Counted from the stretch's first letter, positions 46,899 through 55,336 are shown. The stretch is 64,000 nt of DNA from Chloroflexota bacterium (GCA_003228195.2 QGNO01000003.1:1-64000); one strand, 5' to 3'. Made by a program: numbers and translations. The notes: generated from the sequence alone by a model not told the origin.

Positions 46899-47369
46899 TC
46901 ACAATCTTAGCGATACTAATGTTTCCAATCTAGGGACTCTACCAATTGTTCTCAGCTTTTCTTTAGCTTCACGATCCAAAACAATAAAGGTAGGAACTAT
47001 TGTAGATGTATAACTTTCCTTGACATACTTGCCCAAATTGGAAGAAGTCTCGACCCTGATAAAGTCAAAAACATCGCTGAGTTGTTTTTCTAGCCTGTCC
47101 ACGTCAGGCTTCGCCGAAAGGCAGCCAATTCAGAGATTAGAATAGAGCATCAAAACCGTGGGTCTTCCATTAAGGACAGTCGCATTGAAATCCTGAATGG
47201 TGAAATCCGTGCTCGAGCCAGTACTCATGATTAATTGAAATATGGCCAAAAGCGTGATGGTAATAAAACTCATACAAATGGCTGGCTTCTTGCCAAAGAA
47301 GCTCCAACTAACGAACGTGAACAAGGCAATGACAGCCAAACCAAAAACAACGAAGGAATACCGATTCAA
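46899..47369 (-). CDS. Membrane-anchored thioredoxin-like protein with in-frame TGA (candidate selenoprotein, UxxC)
   Basis: Two open segments (47369-47133 and 47129-46899) are in the same frame and separated only by TGA at 47132-47130. Read through, they give 156 residues: two membrane helices (about residues 5-23 and 32-49), then a thioredoxin fold. The TGA is residue 80, and the protein reads YSNL-U-IGC, so Sec takes the first position of the redox motif and Cys83 the second. Further on come the cis-proline strand IVPTFIVLD (Pro126) and a C-terminal helix. A stop mutation exactly at the catalytic cysteine would be a coincidence; TGA as selenocysteine fits better. The start is uncertain: TTG at 47369 has GGAG only 3 nt away. 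It follows tRNA-Arg by 48 nt and probably shares its transcript. Confidence 0.75.
47092..47132 (-). promoter_or_regulatory. Candidate SECIS element next to the in-frame TGA
   Basis: After the TGA (47132-47130), AGCCTG (47110-47105) pairs perfectly with CAGGCT (47097-47092) around the 7-nt loop ACGTGGA. The loop starts 26 nt after the TGA, inside the 16-37 nt range known for bacterial SECIS elements, and contains GU. Below it TTTC and GAAA can pair across a 5x1 internal loop. SelB binding is inferred. Confidence 0.6.
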
Positions 47370-47417
47370 AAACTCCAGAGTTTAGGTCCTCCTCAATACA
47401 TTGATACTTATGTTTCG

Positions 47418-47492
47418 TGGTACCCCTGCCGGGACTCGAACCCGGGCGCACGGTTTAGGAAACCATCGCTCTATCCTCTGAGCTACAGGGGC
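47418..47492 (-). tRNA. tRNA-Arg (anticodon CCT)
   Basis: The acceptor GCCCCTG pairs with CAGGGGT with one G-T pair. The D-stem is GCTC/GAGC. The anticodon stem ATGGT/ACCGT holds loop TTCCTAA with anticodon CCT. The T-arm GCCGGG-type stem reads CCGGG/CCCGG around TTCGAGT. The discriminator is A and CCA is encoded (47420-47418). Confidence 0.96.
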
Positions 47493-47505
47493 ATGAATCA
47501 CGCTT

Positions 47506-47581
<76 letters not shown>

Positions 47582-47610
47582 ACTATTATCTAAATTGCCT
47601 ACTTCCTCGT

Positions 47611-49341
47611 TTAAGCACGATTACGCTGATCTTCCAGATCTGCCAATCGACTGCCAGCGTCCACATCTACCCATCTCAACATAACGGTGCCCACAACAAT
47701 TATAACCAGCAAAGACGAGATAGCCACTCTAGTATCAAATAGACCCGTAAATAAAATATACAAGGTCGGGCCTATAACAGTTGAAGCACGACTCATGAAT
47801 CCAAAGAAAGAGAAAAATTCCCCACTTCTAGTTTCAGGCATAATCTGTGCAAAAAGACTTCTTGAAAGTGCCTGACTACCACCCATCACCACTCCCAACA
47901 AAGCTCCTAGAATAAGCCATTGAAAGCTTGATGAAAGGCCAAGAGGCTCCCAGAAAACAGTCCTCAAAGTTAAAGGCCACCAGTCCAAAGGACCTTCGCC
48001 CATGGAGGATACATGTTTAGCTCCGACTGACGTCTGCCCAGCTAGAGGTCCTTCGACAATCGACACACTAAATCTAGCAGTTGCAGATTCACGTATTTCG
48101 GTGAATAAAATCCTTGTTTGATTTACAGATATCGAGCCAGCTTCCTGCAAATCACCATGATTTTGTTCCCACATCGTATCGGGCTCTGATCCTGATAAAT
48201 TAGGAGCGGCGATCACTAGATATGAATTTGTAGGCTGATCAAACTTAAATTGGTAGTCGAATTCGTTTTGACTAGACGGAACGAGCGGAGCAATTCCAAC
48301 TCCGAATAAGACGACTACACACCATCCAATCATTCCAACGATCAGTGCTGGCTTGGTACGCACCCAAGAAGCCAGTCTAGAAAACAGCATGGCCCCAGGT
48401 GCTGCTATGAACTGAATTATCAATATGGTCATCATATTGAATATTAAAGTTATACCTAGAGTATCCGCCCCGTAGGCGCCAGCGATAGCCAACACCGTCT
48501 GTATGCCATCATTAAATAACAAATACGCCACGAGATAAATCAAAAGTGTTTTAAACTTAGTTATACCTCGCAAGGTTTTTCCTAGTTCTTTGATAGCCAA
48601 ACGTAACGCACTAGATATATTCAAACCAGGAACGGGATTAAATATAGGTGGTTCTGGAACAGTTTTCAGAGTCCAAATTGCAAACCCAAACCACCAAAAA
48701 CCAACGGTTGCTATGCAGAGACGCGTAATGAAATCTTCCAATTCGGTGCCAGAAAATACAAATATTGCGGCAAGGTGGATAGCCAACAGTAAGCCAGCGC
48801 CTATATAACCATATGCGAAACCTCGGCTGCTCACATCATCTAATAGGTGTTTCGGTGCTATATGAGGCAATATCGAGTTATAAAAAACCAAGCTTCCCGA
48901 AAAACCAATGTTAGCCAACCCAAACGACAAAGCCAGCCAAATCCAAGGCTGTGAGGTGTAAACAGAAAAGAAAGCTAGTACCGTAAATGCGCTGCCAGCA
49001 ATGGTGTAAATCCAAAGAAGCGTCTTCTTAATAGCTGCACGATCAGCTATCACGCCCAGAACGGGGCTACTAACGGCAACTATTGCTGTCGATAGTGCTA
49101 CCCCTAAGCTCCAAATCGAACTTCCAGTCATCGAGAAACCAAAGAAATCTGTATTATCTCCCATTGCAGCTTTGAAAATCACGACAAAGTAAACAGGGAA
49201 TATTGCTGCCGTCCCACTAGTAGAGAAAGCTGAGTTCGCCCAATCGTACATACACCAACCGCGTATTACCCGTCTTTGTTGAGGCGATAAATCTCGAAGT
49301 CTGACTTTGGGATTAATTACTTTCAATATCTTTAACTCCAA
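47611..49341 (-). CDS. UMF1-type MFS transporter (Atg22-like)
   Basis: This 576-residue membrane protein has the N-terminal UMF1 family signature GWCMYDWANSAFSTSG and about twelve membrane helices. A long hydrophilic segment of about 110 residues (roughly residues 355-465) between helices is larger than usual and looks extracytoplasmic. The family is related to the vacuolar effluxer Atg22, which exports amino acids; bacterial substrates are unknown. The TTG at 49341 is the first possible start, but a TTG at 49326 with GGAG 9 nt upstream is just as plausible. The two tRNA genes follow it. Confidence 0.83.
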   Translation of the reverse strand: MELKILKVINPKVRLRDLSPQQRRVIRGWCMYDWANSAFSTSGTAAIFPVYFVVIFKAAMGDNTDFFGFSMTGSSIWSLGVALSTAIVAVSSPVLGVIADRAAIKKTLLWIYTIAGSAFTVLAFFSVYTSQPWIWLALSFGLANIGFSGSLVFYNSILPHIAPKHLLDDVSSRGFAYGYIGAGLLLAIHLAAIFVFSGTELEDFITRLCIATVGFWWFGFAIWTLKTVPEPPIFNPVPGLNISSALRLAIKELGKTLRGITKFKTLLIYLVAYLLFNDGIQTVLAIAGAYGADTLGITLIFNMMTILIIQFIAAPGAMLFSRLASWVRTKPALIVGMIGWCVVVLFGVGIAPLVPSSQNEFDYQFKFDQPTNSYLVIAAPNLSGSEPDTMWEQNHGDLQEAGSISVNQTRILFTEIRESATARFSVSIVEGPLAGQTSVGAKHVSSMGEGPLDWWPLTLRTVFWEPLGLSSSFQWLILGALLGVVMGGSQALSRSLFAQIMPETRSGEFFSFFGFMSRASTVIGPTLYILFTGLFDTRVAISSLLVIIVVGTVMLRWVDVDAGSRLADLEDQRNRA

Positions 49342-49447
49342 ATAAGCATTTGCCTAATCAGCACTAAAATGTCAGCCCGCTGTCCATGAGCCTTCAGTTT
49401 TCAATAACTTGATAAAAATTGCCATATACCAATGACTGTCATGTCTA

Positions 49448-50224
49448 TCAACTTGCGTCAAAAGAACCTCGCAATTTATCAGTAAACTTATTTATTTCTC
49501 CTAATCTTTTCCCATCGGTCAGATCCGAATGTAAGGGAGTTATAGAGATCCGGTTATTTCTTACTGCCCAGATGTCTGTTCCTTCTACCAAGTGCCAAGC
49601 AGGAGTACCATGAGCTATCCAATAATATTCTTGCTTTCCATCATCTCCGGTAGTTATAACATCAGTATATGCTCGGCCACCCAAACGAGTTACATCAATA
49701 CCACAAATGTCACTGAATTGGATAGAGGGGACGTTCACATTAAGTAACAACCTGTTCGAGTAGCCTTCCTTCTCTATTTGCCTAACGATAGCAGCGAGTA
49801 TCACGGTTGCAGCATGAAAAGTAGGTGGATGAAGAGATCCGACAGATATAGCTATTGAAGGCAAGCCTCGAAAGTAACCTTGAAGTGCGGCCCCTACTGT
49901 CCCCGAAATAAATATGTCCTCACCCAGATTAGCACCACTGTTAATACCGGAAACCACTAAATCTACGTCTTTAGCCATCTGATCGAGCCCCAATATTACG
50001 CTGTCCGCTGGGGTCCCCTCTACAGCATATGACGGTACGCCCGCAGCAATACGTTTCACTTTAGAAATTCTCAAGGGGGAGCTTAGGCTTATAGACGTGC
50101 CCTTACCACTCTGTTCTCGGTCTGGCGCTACAACTATCACTTTGCATATATGACTTAAAACCTCCGCTGCCGCTCTTAAACCAGAAGCATTGATCCCATC
50201 ATCATTTGTAAGTAATATCCTCAC
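49448..50224 (-). CDS. surE: 5'-nucleotidase/survival protein SurE
   Basis: SurE dephosphorylates nucleoside monophosphates and helps stationary-phase survival. The 258-residue protein begins with the metal-binding RILLTNDDGINASGL (Asp8, Asp9). It has SGINSGANLGEDIFISGTVG and a C-terminal swapped domain. The gene starts inside the last four bases of panC, so translation is coupled. It is the last gene of the S58-DUF2520-panB-panC-surE operon. Confidence 0.95.
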   Translation of the reverse strand: MRILLTNDDGINASGLRAAAEVLSHICKVIVVAPDREQSGKGTSISLSSPLRISKVKRIAAGVPSYAVEGTPADSVILGLDQMAKDVDLVVSGINSGANLGEDIFISGTVGAALQGYFRGLPSIAISVGSLHPPTFHAATVILAAIVRQIEKEGYSNRLLLNVNVPSIQFSDICGIDVTRLGGRAYTDVITTGDDGKQEYYWIAHGTPAWHLVEGTDIWAVRNNRISITPLHSDLTDGKRLGEINKFTDKLRGSFDAS

Positions 50225-51069
50225 TCCAGCCTGTTCCCTCCAATTACCTTATTATCTATCAACCTAACATTATCAAACCAAACAGCGACCGATATCATCG
50301 CCTCGCTGTAAACATTGTTCAATTCATCCAAAGTATCAACATCAGATATACTGACGTAGTCAAGCTTTGCCAATGGTTCCGTAGAAACCACTTTCTCAAC
50401 TGTACGTCGCAGAGTCACAGAATCCGTCACGCCAGATTCCCACATGTAAATCGCCTCGGATAAAGCCCTGTTAATTACCGTGGCAGCTTCTCTTTGCTGC
50501 TCCGTGAGGCGCGAATTGCGGCTACTCATTGCAAGGCCATCATATTCACGTACGGTGGGCACTATCACTATTTCAGTTTCGAAATTAAGATCTCTGACAA
50601 GGCGTTTGACTATAACAGCCTGCTGTCCATCCTTTTGTCCAAAATAAGCCCTATCTGGTCGGATAACATTAAACAATTTTGTCACAACAGTTGTCACACC
50701 AAGAAAATGCCCAGGACGACTGGAACCCTCCAATTTACGGGACATTTCACCAACGTCTACGTAAGTTGCGTAATTTTCCGGATAAATCTCGCTTACTTCC
50801 GGTACAAAAACAAAGTTAACATCGAGATCCTCCAGTATTTTGATATCCCTTTGTAAGTTACGCGGGTATCCAGTTAAATCTTCGGTTAAATCAAATTGCT
50901 TGGGGTTAATAAAAATTGAAACTACTACTGAGTCGTTATCCGATTTGGCACGATTTACCAAAGACACATGCCCATCATGGAGATATCCCATAGTGGGAAC
51001 TAATCCAAGTGGACGGGTTATGTGCTGGCTTACCTGCCTAATGGAGGAAACAGTTTCAATGATCCGCAT
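50221..51069 (-). CDS. panC: Pantothenate synthetase
   Basis: This condenses pantoate with beta-alanine using ATP, the last step to pantothenate. The 282-residue protein has the ATP-binding motif PTMGYLHDGHVSL, INPKQFDLTEDL, and FGQKDGQQAVIVKRLV, all standard for PanC. It starts 3 bp after panB and overlaps surE by 4 bp. The tight packing argues for strict co-expression with panB. Confidence 0.96.
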   Translation of the reverse strand: MRIIETVSSIRQVSQHITRPLGLVPTMGYLHDGHVSLVNRAKSDNDSVVVSIFINPKQFDLTEDLTGYPRNLQRDIKILEDLDVNFVFVPEVSEIYPENYATYVDVGEMSRKLEGSSRPGHFLGVTTVVTKLFNVIRPDRAYFGQKDGQQAVIVKRLVRDLNFETEIVIVPTVREYDGLAMSSRNSRLTEQQREAATVINRALSEAIYMWESGVTDSVTLRRTVEKVVSTEPLAKLDYVSISDVDTLDELNNVYSEAMISVAVWFDNVRLIDNKVIGGNRLE

Positions 51070-51072
51070 AAA

Positions 51073-51906
51073 TTATATTTTAGAGAGGAGATCGGCCAAT
51101 AATCTCTCGTCTACATGGAAACTCTGATCATCAGATGGGAACTTACTTTGTTCAACATCATTTAGATAAGCGACCAAAGCCTCCTCAATAACTTGACTCA
51201 AACTAGCGTACTCTTTCGTGTGCTTTCGAGAATTCAGCGTAAGTCCTAAGATATCGTTTATCACCTGGATTTCACCATCGCAATCTGGCCCAGCACCAAT
51301 TCCAATGGTGGGGATATCGAGTCTATCAGTAATTACACGCGCCAACTCCACTGGTATGGCCTCTAGAACAATAGCAAACACACCCGCATTCTCTAGTGCA
51401 ACGGCATCGTCAAGCAAAGCATGAGCACTTGCCAAATCTTTCCCCTGGACTCTAAATCCTCCAAAAGCGTGCTCAGATTGAGGTGTTAATCCGATATGAC
51501 CCACGACTGGAATACCAGCTTCTACAATTCGCTTGGCAGTCTCAGCTGATCGAGCTCCCCCTTCTAATTTCACGGCATGGGCACCCCCTTCTTGGACCAT
51601 GCGCCCTGCATTTCTCAACGCATCATCAATACTTACCTGATATGACATAAATGGAAGGTCAGTCACTACCATGGAATTCTTAGCACCTCTTACCACAGCT
51701 TTAGTATGGTGCAGCATGTCAGGCATAGTAACTCTCACTGTTGATTTATACCCTAACATCGTATTACCCAAACTATCGCCGACGAGAATCATGGGAATGC
51801 CCACTTTATCTACGAGTCGTGCCATTGAGTAGTCGTAAGCAGTCACAGCGGTAATTCTTTTGCCGGATTTTTTCATTTCTTTAAAGTGTTGAACTCTGAT
51901 ACGCAT
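51073..51906 (-). CDS. panB: 3-methyl-2-oxobutanoate hydroxymethyltransferase
   Basis: PanB makes ketopantoate from 2-oxoisovalerate and methylenetetrahydrofolate. The 277-residue protein shows the metal-site motifs TAYDYSMARLVDKVG and VGDSLGNTMLG, then GHIGLTPQSEHAFGG, and GIGAGPDCDGEIQV, all typical of PanB. The catalytic glutamate lies in VKLEGG. It follows the DUF2520 gene by 14 bp in the same operon. Confidence 0.96.
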   Translation of the reverse strand: MRIRVQHFKEMKKSGKRITAVTAYDYSMARLVDKVGIPMILVGDSLGNTMLGYKSTVRVTMPDMLHHTKAVVRGAKNSMVVTDLPFMSYQVSIDDALRNAGRMVQEGGAHAVKLEGGARSAETAKRIVEAGIPVVGHIGLTPQSEHAFGGFRVQGKDLASAHALLDDAVALENAGVFAIVLEAIPVELARVITDRLDIPTIGIGAGPDCDGEIQVINDILGLTLNSRKHTKEYASLSQVIEEALVAYLNDVEQSKFPSDDQSFHVDERLLADLLSKI

Positions 51907-51920
51907 TTCGCACCTCTTAT

Positions 51921-52811
51921 TTATGCTGAGTCTGATCCCATTTTACCAACAAGAACATCATGCCACATTGCCCTGTGTTGATCTTCAGTCCCACTTAATC
52001 TTGAAACTAAGTCAACCATTGCAAGGCCTAATGTCGAATATAGTGGAAGTAACTGTGGTGTTCGCTTCCGAATCGCCCCTAAGTGTAACCTTATAGTATC
52101 GAAATCTTCTCTGGGTATAGGACCAGTAACAGATCGCTCAAGTCCATCCATTTCTATATTCCGTAACGTAGATTGGATCAATGGAAACAAAGCATCGATA
52201 GCCTCATTACTATCGAATCCCATTGCTGCCCACATCTGGATAGCACCTTCCAATAATGTTGTCAGATAACCACAAACCATAACAGCAGATGCGTGGTAAA
52301 GCGGTCTGTCTTCAGCGGATATTGAAACGATTTTCCCTTTGAGGGTTTCTACCAGTCTTATAATCCAATCATGAAGACCTGCGTCAGACGAGACAGTAAA
52401 AGTAGAACCTAATAAATGTTCTGAATCACACATATTGCCACAAAAAGTTTGCAGTGGATGCACGGCGCCAACATAAGCACCTAGTACCCTCGCATTTTCG
52501 AGAACTTCCGTCCCCAAAACTCCACTACAATGTATCACTGCCTGGCCTTTTCTCCACTGAAAATCACTCACGATTCCAGTTATTGCGTGATCTGGCACAG
52601 TCAAAAATATTAAATCGCATCGTTCCTGAAGATCAGCAAAGTTATCAGTAGCTTTACATCCTACTATTTGGGAAGCCAAAGAACTTGCAGCGGCCAATGA
52701 ACGACTAGCAATCATTTCAATTTCATAACCAGCGTTGAACATTGCCAAAGATAAAGCGCTACCCATGCGTCCGCTTCCCAGAAAACCAACGCGCTCAAAC
52801 TTAACTCTCAA
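51921..52811 (-). CDS. Rossmann/DUF2520 dehydrogenase, candidate ketopantoate reductase
   Basis: This 296-residue protein has an N-terminal NAD(P)-binding Rossmann domain (GFLGSGRMGSAL) and a helical DUF2520 domain. Reductases of this build resemble ProC and the F420-type reductases. It sits directly upstream of panB and panC, and no panE appears in this window. A PanG-type ketopantoate reductase, which fills the step between PanB and PanC, is therefore a good candidate function, known from Francisella; that link is inferred from position and fold only. It overlaps the S58 peptidase gene by 11 bp. Confidence 0.8.
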   Translation of the reverse strand: MRVKFERVGFLGSGRMGSALSLAMFNAGYEIEMIASRSLAAASSLASQIVGCKATDNFADLQERCDLIFLTVPDHAITGIVSDFQWRKGQAVIHCSGVLGTEVLENARVLGAYVGAVHPLQTFCGNMCDSEHLLGSTFTVSSDAGLHDWIIRLVETLKGKIVSISAEDRPLYHASAVMVCGYLTTLLEGAIQMWAAMGFDSNEAIDALFPLIQSTLRNIEMDGLERSVTGPIPREDFDTIRLHLGAIRKRTPQLLPLYSTLGLAMVDLVSRLSGTEDQHRAMWHDVLVGKMGSDSA

Positions 52812-53799
52812 CGTTGAGCTCCTTTACCGAAGGTATTCCTTCCAAGCCATCAGCATTGCTAACAGCTCGAACAATTGCCTTGGACATCACGACGGCAGCT
52901 ATTGAGCCAATCTTGGTAAGTAACCTGTGATCGGTCTCACCATCCCATCTACCTGTTGCCAAAGTAAATACGGTATCGCCATCGGCCATAGTGTGGGCAG
53001 GTCTGACTGCAAGCGCAATTCCATCCTGCCCTCTACCGGCCAACTTGTTAGCTTGGCTCTTATCAAGTTCCGCATTAGTGATCAAAATCCCGATGGTGGT
53101 ATTGTTACCAGCGCCTATTTCATTAGAGTCCAATGTTGATTCAGGATTTACCATCGAGTCCATGGTATTTATAAACCCTGCCTTTTTTCTATCGCGTGGT
53201 CCGGCCACAATCCTACCTGTGCCAGGATCAACAACATCTCCCCAAGAGTTAACTACTACCAAAGCGAGAATTATTAACCCGGGTTCAATCTCATGGCTAA
53301 AAATACCCAAACCACCTTTAGTAGCGTTGGCCAAGCCAAATGCCTTGCCAACAGTAGCACCCGTACCAGCGCCAATAGAGCCTTCCCTTAGGTTATCGGA
53401 CCTAGCAGCCTCACAGGCTCGGTATCCATCTAGCGCGTTGGGCCTCACCTCATGGTTACCTATATTCAAATCGGATATTATGGCAGCTGGAACTATCGGG
53501 ACTAAAGCTTTACCTACTCGGTAGCCTACTTGCTTTTCTTCAAGATATTTCATTACTCCCGCAGCGGCATCCAATCCATATGCACTGCCTCCACTCAACA
53601 AAACGCCGTGAACCTCATTAATCAGATTGCCAGGTCTTAAAAGATCCGTCTCCCTAGTGCCTGGGGCCGAGCCTCTGACATCTACTCCACCAACGGCTCC
53701 TCTTTGGGATAATACAACCGTACAACCAGTTGCATTCCTCAGGTCAGTGACATGACCGATCTTAATCCCCGATATGCCCTTCAGTTCTCGTGATCCCAT
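52801..53799 (-). CDS. P1/S58-family peptidase (DmpA-like aminopeptidase)
   Basis: This is a 332-residue Ntn-type hydrolase of the DmpA/P1 group, which self-cleaves to reveal a nucleophile. The usual N-terminal pattern GIKIGHVTDLRNATGCTVVL-like residues (GIKIGHVTD, then TGCTVVL) and REGSIGAGTGATVGKAFG near residue 150 are seen. The family removes beta- or D-amino acid N-termini. The chosen ATG at 53799 gives the usual N-terminus. A GTG at 53805 is also in frame. Neither has a ribosome site, and a terminator-like hairpin ends right before them. It heads the panB-panC-surE operon. Confidence 0.85.
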   Translation of the reverse strand: MGSRELKGISGIKIGHVTDLRNATGCTVVLSQRGAVGGVDVRGSAPGTRETDLLRPGNLINEVHGVLLSGGSAYGLDAAAGVMKYLEEKQVGYRVGKALVPIVPAAIISDLNIGNHEVRPNALDGYRACEAARSDNLREGSIGAGTGATVGKAFGLANATKGGLGIFSHEIEPGLIILALVVVNSWGDVVDPGTGRIVAGPRDRKKAGFINTMDSMVNPESTLDSNEIGAGNNTTIGILITNAELDKSQANKLAGRGQDGIALAVRPAHTMADGDTVFTLATGRWDGETDHRLLTKIGSIAAVVMSKAIVRAVSNADGLEGIPSVKELNVES

Positions 53800-53805
53800 A
53801 AACAC

Positions 53806-53835
53806 AAAAACGCCCGCAACGTTACCGAGGGGGCG
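53806..53835 (-). terminator. Terminator-like hairpin just before the S58 gene
   Basis: On the minus strand CGCCC (53835-53831) pairs with GGGCG (53815-53811) and is followed directly by T5 (53810-53806). The loop contains a further AACGTT palindrome. The T-run ends one base before the GTG at 53805. It may stop a short leader transcript or act as an attenuator. Confidence 0.55.
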
Positions 53836-53836
53836 C

Positions 53837-53941
53837 TTAAAGATTTGCCTTTATAGCTTCAGCCGTCTCGGTCTTGAGTTGATCCCAGCGGCGATTCAAT
53901 TTTAACCATCCAAATACTCGCCTCCTAACGGTAGGCGGCAA
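53837..53941 (-). CDS. Possible 34-residue small protein or leader ORF
   Basis: A frame of 35 codons starts at a TTG (53941) and ends right before the terminator hairpin. Its residues read like protein: RRVFGWLKLNRRWDQL, then KTETAEAIKANL, an amphipathic helix. AGGA lies 5 nt before the TTG, but the likely transcript start (about 53939) falls at the TTG itself, so translation would be nearly leaderless. Another frame has an ATG at 53909 behind AGGAGG and gives a 16-residue peptide ending at 53859. I cannot decide between them. Confidence 0.3.
   Translation of the reverse strand: MPPTVRRRVFGWLKLNRRWDQLKTETAEAIKANL
53919..53937 (-). promoter_or_regulatory. Leader hairpin hiding a ribosome site
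   Basis: CGCCT (53937-53933) pairs with AGGCG (53923-53919) near the predicted 5' end of the leader transcript. The hairpin spans the AGGAGG ribosome site (53926-53921). Opening or closing it could control the short ORF and thereby the terminator downstream. Confidence 0.35.
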
Positions 53942-53945
53942 GTTT

Positions 53946-53974
53946 ATCCTAGCAAGCAGACATTGAGCAGTCAA
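53946..53974 (-). promoter_or_regulatory. Promoter of the S58-panBC leader
   Basis: On the minus strand TTGACT (53974-53969) and TAGGAT (53951-53946) are 17 bp apart. The predicted start near 53939 would give a leader of about 135 nt before the S58 gene. Confidence 0.6.
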
Positions 53975-54046
53975 CAATAATTCGTCCGGTAGAACGGGCT
54001 TTCAGCATTAGTACGCAATCGGTTTTGAAATCTACGACAAGAATGC

Positions 54047-54075
54047 TTGAGGGCAGCATACGGCAGTGCTATACT
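54047..54075 (+). promoter_or_regulatory. Promoter of the guaB3-like gene
   Basis: TTGAGG (54047-54052) and TATACT (54070-54075) are 17 bp apart, with a predicted start near 54082. That leaves a short leader of about 16-22 nt. The divergent S58-leader promoter lies about 75 bp away. Confidence 0.6.
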
Positions 54076-54097
54076 CGGTCAAATTGAGTGACAGAGC

Positions 54098-55243
54098 GTG
54101 AAAATGATCAGTACTTTGAAAGAGATTAGGTATGCCTACGGATTTGAAGACGTAGCAATAGTACCCGGCATGATAACTGTAAATCCAGAGCAAGCTAGCT
54201 TAAGCTTAGAGATAGGAGACTTGCAATTTCCAATACCAATTATAGCTTCTGCCATGGACGCAGTGGTATCTCCGGAGTTCGCAATTCAACTTGGCAAGAT
54301 GGGCGGACTTGGCGTCCTAAATATGGAAGGCCTCTATTCTCGGTACGTGGATGCAGCGGACAAAGTTGCCGAAATCGCCGAGGCTCCGCCAAGCTCGGTC
54401 ACCGGACTTTTGCAAAGTCTGTACCAAGCGCCTATAAAGGAAACTTTGGTAGCTGAACGAGTCGAACAAATTCATAAATCTGGTACTATCTGCGCCGTTT
54501 CCTTCACACCACAAAATACAAAGCGACTCGGGCCTGTAGCAGTTGAGGCCGGAGCCCATATTTTGGTGGTACAGTCTACCGTCACCACAGCTAGGCACAT
54601 ATCGAGAAGCTATCATGGCTTGGTGATATCAGAACTAGTCGAGCAAATTAATGTCCCAGTTATGGTTGGAAATTGTGTGACCTATGGAGCGACTCTCGAG
54701 CTCATGGAGGCAGGAGTTGCTGCGATTCTGGTCGGAGTTGGCCCAGGAGCAGCCTGCACCACACGAGAGGTAACTGGTGTTGGTGTACCCCAGGTGACAG
54801 CTACGATCGACTGCAGTGCCGCTCGAGAAGAATATTACCGAAGAACTGGGCGGCGTGTTGCAATAATAACGGATGGCGGAATTCGAACTGGTGGGGATAT
54901 GTGCAAATCAATAGTGGCTGGAGCAGATGGAGTTATGATTGGCACTCCTTTTGCACAAACCGAAGAAGCTCCCGGAAAAGGATTTAACTGGGGAATGGCA
55001 GCTCCTCACGCGGCTCTTCCCAGAGGAACCAGAATTAACACTGGTACAAAAGGAACACTACACCAACTTTTGCTCGGCCCTACTAGCCGTACTGATGGGA
55101 CACAAAATTTGGTTGGTGCGCTAAGAGTGTGTATGGGAATGTGTGGGGCGCTAAGCATACAGGAATTACAGCAGGCAGAAATGGTAGTGGCGCCAGCAAT
55201 AGCTACGGAAGGCAAGGCCTTTCAAATTGCGGGAAGCATTTGA
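54098..55243 (+). CDS. GuaB3-family IMP dehydrogenase-related protein
   Basis: This is a 381-residue IMP dehydrogenase/GMP reductase-fold barrel without the CBS pair, as in the GuaB3 group. The catalytic loop reads [18 protein letters not shown] with Cys near residue 220. IMP-binding residues are in [16 protein letters not shown] and the late [10 protein letters not shown]. Proteins of this group occur in Actinobacteria, Cyanobacteria and Chloroflexota. Their activity may be GMP reduction or another IMP/GMP reaction and is not settled. Start GTG 54098 and ATG 54104 are both possible; neither has a strong ribosome site. Confidence 0.9.
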   Translation: MKMISTLKEIRYAYGFEDVAIVPGMITVNPEQASLSLEIGDLQFPIPIIASAMDAVVSPEFAIQLGKMGGLGVLNMEGLYSRYVDAADKVAEIAEAPPSSVTGLLQSLYQAPIKETLVAERVEQIHKSGTICAVSFTPQNTKRLGPVAVEAGAHILVVQSTVTTARHISRSYHGLVISELVEQINVPVMVGNCVTYGATLELMEAGVAAILVGVGPGAACTTREVTGVGVPQVTATIDCSAAREEYYRRTGRRVAIITDGGIRTGGDMCKSIVAGADGVMIGTPFAQTEEAPGKGFNWGMAAPHAALPRGTRINTGTKGTLHQLLLGPTSRTDGTQNLVGALRVCMGMCGALSIQELQQAEMVVAPAIATEGKAFQIAGSI

Positions 55244-55308
55244 CGTCTCGTTTATATTAAGGCAAATTTCACATATAAACTTAATCAACCGGAAATCATT
55301 CTTCACAA

Positions 55309-55336
55309 TTGACTACACGGAACTCGGGCTTATACT
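55309..55336 (+). promoter_or_regulatory. Promoter of argF
   Basis: TTGACT (55309-55314) and TATACT (55331-55336) are 16 bp apart. The predicted start near 55343 leaves a 14-nt leader that still contains the GGGAGG ribosome site. Confidence 0.6.

Noticed and set aside
46899-47132. Reading the thioredoxin gene as a pseudogene with a premature stop
   Set aside because: The TGA sits exactly at the catalytic cysteine position, the rest of the frame is intact and a SECIS-like hairpin follows. Selenocysteine explains this better, though a pseudogene is not fully excluded.
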